Of a stretch of DNA of 64,000 nt, positions 45,961 through 53,151 are shown one piece after another (position 1 is the first letter of the stretch; each line of letters starts with the position of its first letter). Made by a program: the position numbers and the translations under genes. Where the stretch lies: positions 2,542,001 to 2,606,000 of the forward strand of contig JADJXK010000002.1 of assembly GCA_016710325.1 (NCBI GenBank), given 5' to 3'. The notes under the pieces were generated by a model that made no database searches, had not been told where the DNA came from, and worked only from the letters and a program-made list of their open reading frames with translations. The DNA is from Candidatus Leptofilum proximum (GTDB taxonomy: Bacteria; Chloroflexota; Anaerolineae; Promineifilales; Promineifilaceae).

Positions 45961-48459
45961 ATGACTCGACTGCTATTTATCAAACTTTTACGCGATATGC
46001 AAACAGCCTGGGAACGCATGGTGATGATGGTTATCGCCATTAGCGTCAGCCTGATCGTCTTTAGCGGCATGTGGTACGCCCGCACCCTGGTGCTCTCCAA
46101 CACGGCCAGAGGATACCTCAGCACAAATCCTGCCTCCGCCCGGATTACGCTGGAGCCGGGGGTTATGCCTGATGAGACCGAGGTGTTCATTGCCGCGGCC
46201 ATAGCCGAACCTGGGGTAATCGATGCCACCATGCGCCAGGTAACCAACGTTGGGCTGCAAAAAGAGAGCGGCGGTTTAAAATCGCTGCAGCTCTTTGTGG
46301 CGGCGGCTACCGATCCGATGCAAATTGCCACGTTCAAAATTGAACAAGGCGCCGGTTGGCCGCCTCCAGCGGGCGGTATCCTGCTTGAGCGATCGACGCT
46401 TGAATTCCTGGAGCTAAATGTGGGCGATCAGGTAGCGATTATCGGTTTCGACGGCCGTCCAGCCCAGTTAACTGTCACGGGTTCGGTGCATGATCAAAGC
46501 CTGGCCCTGGCCGGTCAAACGGCGGGCGTGGGTTATATTCAGGTGAACACGCTGCCGCTGCTGGGCAAACCGCCGGCGCTGGACCAGTTGCTCATCACCG
46601 TCGCCGACCATCCTTCGCCAGCTCAGGACAGGTCTGAACTGGAGCTGCCGAGCAGTGATCGAGATACGATTGTGCGTATCGCGCTCAGTCTCGTTGACCG
46701 GCTCAAAGCCACGTCGGGCATGGCCATTGATCAGGTGGCTGTGCCCACGCCGTATGAGCACCCACACCAGGCAATATCTGCTACGGTACTCAGCGCTTTG
46801 TCAGGGTTTGGCCTGTTGTCGCTTATCTTGAGTTCCATCCTGATTGCCACCATGTTTAACGGCCTGCTGACACAGCAGATCCCCCAGATTGGCATGATGA
46901 AAGCCATTGGCGCCCGATCTGGCCGGATTTTGCAGTTGTATCTGATCATGGTGCTGCTGGTGTCGGTCTTAGCCACGGTTCTGGCTTATGTGCCTGGGCT
47001 GATCCTGGGCCGTACCCTGGCCCAGATAGTCCTCAGCAGCGCCCTCAACATCGACGTCGCCAGCTTGAGCATTCCCTGGTGGATATCGGGCACAATCATT
47101 CTCGCTGGGGTATTTGCACCGCTTCTCATCGCGCTCCTGCCGCTGCTGCAAGCCAGCCGCCGGACGGTACGCCAGGCACTGGACGAGCATGGTGTTGCCG
47201 AACGGCAGGGTCGCCTCACAACCGCATTGTTCAACTGGTTAGGCCGCCGACGCCGTGTCGATCGTACCCTCATGGTCGCGTTTCGCAATTTATTTCGCCG
47301 CCAGGCGCGATTGTTTTTGTCAGTTGGCTTATTGGCGACTGGCGGCGCGACATTCGTCAGCGGGTTGAACGTGATGGCCAGCTTCCAGGCAATTCCCAAC
47401 ACGATTACCAACGAGCAGCGCTGGGACGTGGAGATACGGCTCAGTGAACCGGCATCTTCCACTGAGCTGACGGCCGTCGTGGAGAAAGTTGCCAGTGTCA
47501 GCCACGTCGAAACGTGGAATATCAGGACGACGAGCATCCAGAACACGGGGGAAATTAACGTGACGCGTACCTATCCGGATCAAGGGCACGGCTCCCTGGG
47601 TCTCAGCGCTATTCCGCCAACGACTTCTATGCTGATTCCACCGCAGATACTTGAGGGCCGCTGGCTCAATCCGGGCGACACCGACGCCGTTGTTCTGCCG
47701 GCATCCATTCGCCAAACCATGCCAGACGTGAAGGTCGGCGACAGCGTGCAACTGTCGGTGGCAGATCGGCCAATGACACATTCGCTCCGCTCAGTGCAGT
47801 CCTGGCAGGTCATCGGGATCGCCGGGGGGATGGGTGGTGGCTGTCCTTGTGTGACCCAGCAGGGTTTTGAACGTGCCAGCGGCCGTCAGGATCAGGCGAA
47901 TGTCGTGCGGATCATCACCGACCAACACGATGCGGCCGCACGCGTTACCATCGGGCAGGCCGCCGCCCAGGCGTTGGCCGCAGCCGGCATGAAACCTCAG
48001 GAGCCGCGCGCGATTGACGCCGTCGTTGCCTCAACCGAAGAACACTCAGTCATCCTGGTAGGCGTGATTTTGCTCATTGCTTCCACGATTGGCGTCGTTG
48101 GCTTGATCGGTCTGGGAGCAACCATGAGCACCAACATCATTGAACGCACCCGCGAGTTTGGCGTGATGAAAGCCATCGGCGCGTCTGGCGCGACCATCCG
48201 GCGGTTGGTGGTGTTTGAGGGTGTTTTTATCGCGGTGGTAAGTTGTGTGGTTGCGGCCGTTCCGGCCATCATCCTCACCTGGGCAATAGGCGCCGGTCTT
48301 GGCAGTTTATTTCTGAGCACGTCTATGCCGTTTGTGGTGTCGGTTCAGGGAATAATCATCTGGATTCTCGTGGTCGTCCTGGGAGCGGCGCTGGCGACCC
48401 TGGCACCTGCGTCCCAGGCTTCCCGGCTTACTGTTCGCGACGCGCTGGCATACTTATAA
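45961..48459 (+). CDS. ABC transporter permease, FtsX duplicated type
   Basis: An 832-residue permease with an N-terminal span (about 20-40), an outer domain, three spans (about 275-400), then a second FtsX-like half with an outer domain and three spans at the end. GMMKAIGARSGRILQLY and GVMKAIGASGATIRRLV are the paired coupling-helix segments. With the ATPase it forms an exporter. Substrate unknown; there is no MacA-type adaptor next to it. Confidence 0.88.
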   Translation: MTRLLFIKLLRDMQTAWERMVMMVIAISVSLIVFSGMWYARTLVLSNTARGYLSTNPASARITLEPGVMPDETEVFIAAAIAEPGVIDATMRQVTNVGLQKESGGLKSLQLFVAAATDPMQIATFKIEQGAGWPPPAGGILLERSTLEFLELNVGDQVAIIGFDGRPAQLTVTGSVHDQSLALAGQTAGVGYIQVNTLPLLGKPPALDQLLITVADHPSPAQDRSELELPSSDRDTIVRIALSLVDRLKATSGMAIDQVAVPTPYEHPHQAISATVLSALSGFGLLSLILSSILIATMFNGLLTQQIPQIGMMKAIGARSGRILQLYLIMVLLVSVLATVLAYVPGLILGRTLAQIVLSSALNIDVASLSIPWWISGTIILAGVFAPLLIALLPLLQASRRTVRQALDEHGVAERQGRLTTALFNWLGRRRRVDRTLMVAFRNLFRRQARLFLSVGLLATGGATFVSGLNVMASFQAIPNTITNEQRWDVEIRLSEPASSTELTAVVEKVASVSHVETWNIRTTSIQNTGEINVTRTYPDQGHGSLGLSAIPPTTSMLIPPQILEGRWLNPGDTDAVVLPASIRQTMPDVKVGDSVQLSVADRPMTHSLRSVQSWQVIGIAGGMGGGCPCVTQQGFERASGRQDQANVVRIITDQHDAAARVTIGQAAAQALAAAGMKPQEPRAIDAVVASTEEHSVILVGVILLIASTIGVVGLIGLGATMSTNIIERTREFGVMKAIGASGATIRRLVVFEGVFIAVVSCVVAAVPAIILTWAIGAGLGSLFLSTSMPFVVSVQGIIIWILVVVLGAALATLAPASQASRLTVRDALAYL

Positions 48460-48486
48460 ATGTGGAATCTCACCAGGATCAGAAAA

Positions 48487-48612
48487 ATGAACAAGAAAGT
48501 GATGACCTTAACCATTCTGATTGTTATGGTGGTGCTGGTTGCGTTGGCCGTCATCTACGCGCCAGGTATTTTAGAGACCTTGTTGAACTCTCATAGGATA
48601 CCGCAACATTGA
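48487..48612 (+). CDS. 41-residue single-span membrane peptide
   Basis: A small reading frame after the permease: MNKKVMTLTILIVMVV, then LVALAVIYAPGIL and a polar tail ending in RIPQH. It has lysines at the N terminus and one span, an accessory-subunit look. It starts 28 bases after the permease stop. AGGATCAG is a weak ribosome site. A similar 27-residue peptide precedes the other FtsX exporter at 60700. Confidence 0.55.
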   Translation: MNKKVMTLTILIVMVVLVALAVIYAPGILETLLNSHRIPQH

Positions 48613-48636
48613 GGGGGCCTTCTCCAGCCAGTCAGT

Positions 48637-48735
48637 TTCGGCCGTTTCTGCCAGCAATCTCGGTAGAAAGAGGGTATCCAGGGCGCACCAGGCGCAGAGA
48701 ATACGGCCGTTCACCACAAACTGATGAGGCGTTGG
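48637..48735 (-). pseudogene. merB: Remnant of alkylmercury lyase (merB)
   Basis: On the minus strand a 33-codon stretch reads PTPHQFVVNGRILCAWCALD followed by TLFLPRLLAETAE. This matches the well-known MerB segment around the first catalytic Cys (TPH-x-F, then AWCALDTLFLP). It is preceded by a TAG and followed by unrelated sequence, so both ends of the gene are gone. It lies just downstream of the GDCCVxC gene and merR on the same strand. Confidence 0.7.
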
Positions 48736-48759
48736 CTAGTTCACCAGTATTCTCTTTTA

Positions 48760-48987
48760 TCATGGCTTGTCTCCTTCTCCTTTGGCCATCGCTTCGCGCT
48801 GTTTGGAGATGCAGTGGTGGTCGCCGTAAGAACAGAAAACACAGCAGTCGCCGGGTAACGGCCGTAACCTCGTACCACAACCGGTACACGTATGGAAAAT
48901 CAGTCAATAGTCCGGCGAAATGTCCAGTTCTTCAATAAAGTCACATTCCGGACATGTCAAATTTGTTCGAGTCACAATTTCCATCAT
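48760..48987 (-). CDS. GDCCVxC-domain selenoprotein with in-frame TGA (Sec28)
   Basis: Read through the TGA at 48904-48906, this is a 75-residue protein: MMEIVTRTNLTCPECDFIEE, then ISPDYULIFHTCTGCGTRL and RPLPGDCCVFCSYGDHHC. That is the complete GDCCVxC family build, a group in which the residue two before the FF/IF segment is Cys or selenocysteine; the TGA falls exactly there. A stem GTACC/GGTAC with loop GGUUGU lies with its loop 22 bases after the TGA, as in bacterial SECIS elements. AGGAG precedes the two possible ATG codons. The family often accompanies mercury genes, as merB and merR remnants do here. The alternative is a nonsense mutation in a decaying locus. Confidence 0.75.
48872..48887 (-). 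promoter_or_regulatory. SECIS-like stem-loop after the TGA
   Basis: In the mRNA, GUACC pairs with GGUAC around the six-base loop GGUUGU; one extra U-G pair extends the stem. The loop begins 22 bases after the UGA and starts with GG, both within the bacterial SECIS rules. Confidence 0.55.
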
Positions 48988-49008
48988 TCATCTCCTGTTG
49001 GTCGAAAT

Positions 49009-49040
49009 ACCGATTACCGATAACCGACCACCGATTACGG
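49009..49040. repeat. CGGTAATCGGTA-type low-complexity repeat
   Basis: TACCGATTACCGATAACCG and CACCGATTACGG form a tract of the same family as 45055-45116. It supplies the merR stop codon (TAA at 49035-49037), so the tract ends that gene. Confidence 0.6.
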
Positions 49041-49629
49041 TTCAGCTCGTACACTCACCAAATGGCAAATACAATGCTTGCCATCTACGTCATTAGTCGG
49101 AAAGGTAAGGCCCAGGGCGTGTAATTCCCGCAGCTCCACCTCTAACCGCTGCAAATCGGCGATGCGCCGGTGGATTTCGGCTGCTTTTTCATCGAGCATT
49201 TGCAGCAGAACCCGGCAGGGTGCTTCACGCCGGTCGCGCAGGGCCAGGATTTCGCCGATGTCATCCAGGGACAGGCCAAGTGACCGCGCCCCAATGACAA
49301 ATTTGACGCGATCAACGGCCGATTCCTCATAATCCCGGTAGCCATTGGGCAAACGCCTGGGTGGGGGCAGTAGGCCAATCTCCTCATAATAGCGAATGGT
49401 CTTGGCAGACAGGTTTGTTTGTTGGGAAAGCCAGCAATTCTCAATTTGGCCGCACCGCCTGGGGATAAATCCCCAGGCTACGTATGGAAACGTGCTGAAG
49501 CACGTTAACAACAGGCTCACAAACCTGCTTCAGCAGGTTTTCATCTCAACCGCCGGTTTCAACCGGGGGTAATAAGACTAGATCCAATCTAAATTGAGAA
49601 TTGCTGTGGGAAAGCGCTTTAATTTGCAT
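49035..49629 (-). pseudogene. merR: merR regulator interrupted by a MITE
   Basis: The body (49035-49431) encodes NLSAKTIRYYEEIGLLPPPR with the MerR helix-turn-helix, then a dimer helix, and APCRVLLQ plus KHCICHLV with Cys/His metal ligands. Its first codons are separated by a 175-bp insertion: ATG at 49629 gives MQIKALS, then the insertion reads to a stop. Removing the insertion and one 9-bp duplication restores MQIKALSQQTNLSAKTIRYY, a normal MerR start. A GTG inside the element (49520) now opens the body and could still give a protein with a foreign 29-residue leader. A MerR-type promoter lies just upstream. Confidence 0.85.
49432..49606. mobile_element. MITE, 175 bp, 16-bp perfect terminal inverted repeats, 9-bp target duplication
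   Basis: Ends are CAGCAATTCTCAATTT (49432-49447) and AAATTGAGAATTGCTG (49591-49606). TGGGAAAGC flanks both sides (49423-49431 and 49607-49615), a 9-bp target duplication. The inside is four hairpins in a row: GCCTGGGGAT/ATCCCCAGGC, AACGTGCT/AGCACGTT, AAACCTGCT/AGCAGGTTT and CCGGTT/AACCGG. It encodes nothing, so a transposase elsewhere must have moved it. Confidence 0.88.
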
Positions 49630-49649
49630 GGGTAAACCTCACAGGAATA

Positions 49650-49680
49650 ATGATACACTTTCCAGTTACTGGAAAGTCAA
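49650..49680 (-). promoter_or_regulatory. MerR-type promoter with 19-bp spacer
   Basis: On the minus strand TTGACT and TATCAT are 19 bases apart, too long for normal sigma-70 use and typical of MerR activation. Perfect arms ACTTTCCAGT and ACTGGAAAGT (49657-49677) fill the spacer. It drives merR and the selenoprotein gene. Confidence 0.85.
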
Positions 49681-49725
49681 GTGCCTATTTTTTACAGGTG
49701 ATGGGGGACTGATTCAAAAAAACAT

Positions 49726-49774
49726 TTGACAAAATATTATTTGGGCTTTAATATTCAATAAATATATTGAATAT
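49726..49774 (+). promoter_or_regulatory. Promoter with overlapping ArsR-type operator
   Basis: TTGACA (49726-49731) and TAATAT (49749-49754) are 17 bases apart. The dyad ATATTCAA (49751-49758) and TTGAATAT (49767-49774) overlaps the -10 box. It resembles BigR/SqrR-type operators of sulfide-stress genes, so the ArsR-rhodanese protein probably represses itself. Confidence 0.7.
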
Positions 49775-49813
49775 TTGAATATATGCTTTATAACAACACA
49801 ACGAGAGCGAGTT

Positions 49814-50467
49814 ATGGCACACCAGAATAAAAAAAATCTGTACCGACTTTTTGCCCAGATTGCCAATGCCCTGGCAAATCCACACCGGCTGGAACTGGTA
49901 GATTTGCTGGCGCAGGCACCGCGCACAGTGGAAGAATTGTCCCGGGAGGTGCAACTGTCTGTGGCCAACACCTCGCAACATTTACAGCGGCTCAAGCAGG
50001 CCCGGTTGGTAACTGCCGTTCGCGAGGGCCAATACATGCGCTACTATCTGGCAGATCCGGCCGTAGCCCATTTATGGCTGCAATTGCGAACCGTAGCCGA
50101 CCAGCAGCTGGCCGAAGTGGAACGGGCGTTAGATGCCTACCGCACGCGGCGGCATGAGTTTGAAGGAATAACGGCCGTTGAACTACAAACCCGGCTCGAA
50201 AAGGACGATGTTATCTTGCTGGACGTGCGCCCGGTTGTGGAGTATGAAACTGCTCACATCCCCGGTGCCATCTCGTTGCCCTGGACAGAAGTGGCCCAAC
50301 GGCAGCAAGAACTGCCCCGTGACAAAACGATCGTGGCCTACTGCCGTGGCCCTTACTGCGTTTATGCCGATGAGGCCCTGGCCGAACTGACCCAGGCGGG
50401 CTGGCAGGTGGTCCGCCTGGAAGAGGGCGTTTTGGAGTGGCAGGAAGCCGGTTATGAACTGGCATAA
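49814..50467 (+). CDS. ArsR-type regulator fused to rhodanese
   Basis: A 217-residue fusion. Residues 1-95 are an ArsR winged helix (LSREVQLSVANTSQHLQRLK). Residues 118-215 are a rhodanese, with ILLDVRPVVEYETAHIPGA and the active loop CRGPYC, whose first Cys would carry persulfide. Fusion to a sulfur-transfer domain suggests it senses persulfides. The start at 49814 is supported by position after the operator; the frame opens upstream in the operator. It is 16 bases from the persulfide dioxygenase gene. Confidence 0.88.
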   Translation: MAHQNKKNLYRLFAQIANALANPHRLELVDLLAQAPRTVEELSREVQLSVANTSQHLQRLKQARLVTAVREGQYMRYYLADPAVAHLWLQLRTVADQQLAEVERALDAYRTRRHEFEGITAVELQTRLEKDDVILLDVRPVVEYETAHIPGAISLPWTEVAQRQQELPRDKTIVAYCRGPYCVYADEALAELTQAGWQVVRLEEGVLEWQEAGYELA

Positions 50468-50483
50468 CATCGGGAGAAAAACA

Positions 50484-51593
50484 ATGAAAGAACAAACAAT
50501 TGACATGGATACATTACAGAACATGCTGGAAAAAGGGGAACCTCTCACCATATTGGATGTTCGCCATGGGCAGGACTATCAAGAGTGGGCGATTCCGGGC
50601 AGTGCGCATGTGGATGCCTATGATGCGTTAAAAAGAAAGGACCCACAGGCGCTTAAGACCGTGCAGCTACAATCAGACAGGCCTGTTGTTACCGTTTGCG
50701 GGGCTGGTGTCGTTAGCCTGGAGGCAGCTCACCAGTTGCGCCAGCAGGGGTACGATGCCCTTTCGTTACAGGGTGGCATGAAAGCGTGGAGCCTGGCCTG
50801 GAACAGCGCCACTGTGCCAGCCAAAAGCCCTGACTGGCACATCATTCAACTGCGGCGCACGGGTAAGGGCTGTCTGTCTTACCTGGTTGGTTCAGGCAAG
50901 GAAGCTGCTGTGATTGATGCCGCGCTTGACCCAGAGATTTACCTCAATTTGGCCCAAAAACATGGTTGGCAAATCACCCATGTGTTGGATACACACATCC
51001 ATGCCGATCATTTATCCCGCAGCCGTCGGCTGGCGGAAATTAGTGGGGCAAGGCTTTATTTACCGGCTCAAGAGCGTGTGACTTTCCCGTTTGCGGCCGT
51101 TCACGATCAAGATGTCCTCAATGTTGGCTCGATTCAAATTAAGGCGATTCACACACCGGGCCATACACTGGCAAGTATGTGTTACCTCATTAATGACGAA
51201 GCGTTGCTAACGGGCGATACGTTGTTTTTAACGGCCGTTGGTCGCCCTGACCTGGAAGCCGATGCAGACAATGCCCGCCGTCGCGCCCATTTACTGTACG
51301 GTTCCCTGCAAAAACTGCTGGACTTGCCCCCAGAAACAATCATTCTGCCCGGCCACACCAGCGAGCCGGTAGCGTTTGACGGGGAGCCCATTGCGACACC
51401 TCTGGCCCAGGTTCAACAAGAAACGGCCGTTTTGGCTCTCCCCGAAGCTAAGTTTGTAGACACCTTGCTGCAGAAGCTGCCGGAAACGCCACCCAACCAT
51501 CACCGCATTGTGGAACTGAACGAAGCAGGCGAACTGCCCGAAGGCAACGTGACTGATTTAGAAGCGGGTGCCAACCGCTGCGCCGTAGGCTAA
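50484..51593 (+). CDS. Rhodanese-persulfide dioxygenase fusion (ETHE1-like)
   Basis: A 369-residue fusion. The N-terminal rhodanese (about 1-110) has ILDVRHGQDYQEWAIPGSAH and a VTVCGAG loop. The C-terminal metallo-beta-lactamase domain has THIHADHLSRSRRLAE, the HxHxDH iron site, then HTPGHT and GDTLF, as in persulfide dioxygenases that oxidise glutathione persulfide to sulfite. Together with the ArsR-rhodanese it makes a sulfane-sulfur detoxification unit. Confidence 0.88.
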   Translation: MKEQTIDMDTLQNMLEKGEPLTILDVRHGQDYQEWAIPGSAHVDAYDALKRKDPQALKTVQLQSDRPVVTVCGAGVVSLEAAHQLRQQGYDALSLQGGMKAWSLAWNSATVPAKSPDWHIIQLRRTGKGCLSYLVGSGKEAAVIDAALDPEIYLNLAQKHGWQITHVLDTHIHADHLSRSRRLAEISGARLYLPAQERVTFPFAAVHDQDVLNVGSIQIKAIHTPGHTLASMCYLINDEALLTGDTLFLTAVGRPDLEADADNARRRAHLLYGSLQKLLDLPPETIILPGHTSEPVAFDGEPIATPLAQVQQETAVLALPEAKFVDTLLQKLPETPPNHHRIVELNEAGELPEGNVTDLEAGANRCAVG

Positions 51594-51602
51594 ATACAAA
51601 AC

Positions 51603-52898
51603 ATGAACCAACAAACAATCTCCCTGGGACTCAAAGAAAACTGGCGGCAGTTTACGCTGCTGGTCATCATCAATGCCTTCGTTGGCGCTATGATTGGGCT
51701 GGAGCGCACTATCCTGCCGTTGATTGCTGAAGCAGATTTTGGGCTGGTTTCTAAAACGGCCGTTCTCTCCTTTCTCATTAGTTTTGGTCTGGTAAAAGCG
51801 CTGGCCAATTTGTTTGCCGGGCGGTTGGGGGACCGGTACGGCCGTAAACCTATTCTTCTCCTTGGCTGGCTGATTGGCCTGCCCGTGCCCCTCATTATCA
51901 TGTTTGCCCCAAGCTGGGGCTGGATTGTTTTTGCCAATGTGCTGATGGGCATTAACCAGGGTTTTTGCTGGTCCACCACCGTCATCATGAAGATTGATCT
52001 GGTGGGGCCAAAGCAGCGCGGTTTAGCGATGGGTCTAAACGAATTCGCCGGATACCTGGCCGTTTCTTTATCGGCGCTGGCCACCGGTTATTTGGCGGCG
52101 ACTTATGGCTTTCGCCCCATTCCTTTTGTGCCGGGGCTGGTCTTTGCCGGTTTAGGCCTGGTTCTCTCTCTGTTTTGGGTACGCGAAACACGGGATTATG
52201 CCCGGTTGGAAGCCTGGTTAGCCGCCAAGAATTCAGCGTCGCCAGACAGCGACAATAGCTCAGCCAATTTGTCCTTTAAGCAGGTTTTTGCCCGTACCAG
52301 CTGGCAAGATAAATCTCTTTTTGCAACCAGCCAGGCTGGCATGATCAACAATCTGAACGATGGCATGATGTGGGGATTGGTGCCGCTGTTTCTGGTGGGG
52401 TTTAACGTGTCCTTAGAGCAGGTGGCGCTGGTGGCGGCCGCCTATCCGTCCGTATGGGGAATTGGGCAGTTGTTTACCGGCGCTTTAAGCGATCGCTGGG
52501 GACGTAAATGGCTGATTGTGGGGGGTATGTGGCTGCAGGCAATTGGGATTGGTTTGTTGGTTGTAGGGCGAACCTTGCCCGTGTGGCTGGTGGCGGCGGC
52601 GCTGCTAGGTTTGGGCACGGCAATGGTTTATCCAACTTTGCTGACGGCCGTTTCTGATGTGGCTCATCCGTCGTGGCGGGGCACGGCCGTTGGCGTTTAC
52701 CGGCTGTGGCGTGATATGGGCTTTGCCCTTGGGGGCATTTTGGCCGGGCTGCTGGCCGATATCTTCAATTTGTCAGCAGCTATCGCGGCGATTGGCGTGT
52801 TGACGCTCGTGTCAGGAGCTGTTGTAGCTATAGTCATGCGAGAAACGCTGCCAACACGAAGGAAAAAGATCGTTACTATAGCGCAAGTAGAACAATGA
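51603..52898 (+). CDS. MFS transporter
   Basis: A 431-residue 12-span carrier with NLFAGRLGDRYGRKPILLLG (about 76-95) and QLFTGALSDRWGRKWLIVGG in the second half. It follows the persulfide dioxygenase after nine bases, so it may export sulfite or another sulfur product. That is context only. Confidence 0.85.
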   Translation: MNQQTISLGLKENWRQFTLLVIINAFVGAMIGLERTILPLIAEADFGLVSKTAVLSFLISFGLVKALANLFAGRLGDRYGRKPILLLGWLIGLPVPLIIMFAPSWGWIVFANVLMGINQGFCWSTTVIMKIDLVGPKQRGLAMGLNEFAGYLAVSLSALATGYLAATYGFRPIPFVPGLVFAGLGLVLSLFWVRETRDYARLEAWLAAKNSASPDSDNSSANLSFKQVFARTSWQDKSLFATSQAGMINNLNDGMMWGLVPLFLVGFNVSLEQVALVAAAYPSVWGIGQLFTGALSDRWGRKWLIVGGMWLQAIGIGLLVVGRTLPVWLVAAALLGLGTAMVYPTLLTAVSDVAHPSWRGTAVGVYRLWRDMGFALGGILAGLLADIFNLSAAIAAIGVLTLVSGAVVAIVMRETLPTRRKKIVTIAQVEQ

Positions 52899-53151
52899 TA
52901 ATTAGCACCCCAGCATCAGTTATTGGCGGATATTTACGGGGCTTCTGGTAGCCTCCCTCCCAAACCCTAAACACAACCAAAATAAGCGGAAGATGGTTAA
53001 TTGGCCATTACCTGACCAATTGAGTCACGGAAAATTGCCTCGACTCACGTTCATTCCTAATTAAAGGGATGAATGTTGTAGCGTTATTCACTCAATAGCT
53101 AATCAAAGAGCGGTCACAGTTGATGATCCTGGTTAGAAGGAGGCAGTTGCC

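Noticed and set aside
48632..48763. 43-codon frame starting MIKENTGELANASS, coupled by ATGA to the selenoprotein gene
   Set aside because: Another frame of the same strand encodes the merB remnant, and this product has no recognisable feature; the ATGA overlap is probably left from the decayed merB start.
48609..48938. 109-codon plus-strand frame over the merB remnant and selenoprotein gene
   Set aside because: It runs antisense to a well-supported gene and its product has no family-like pattern.
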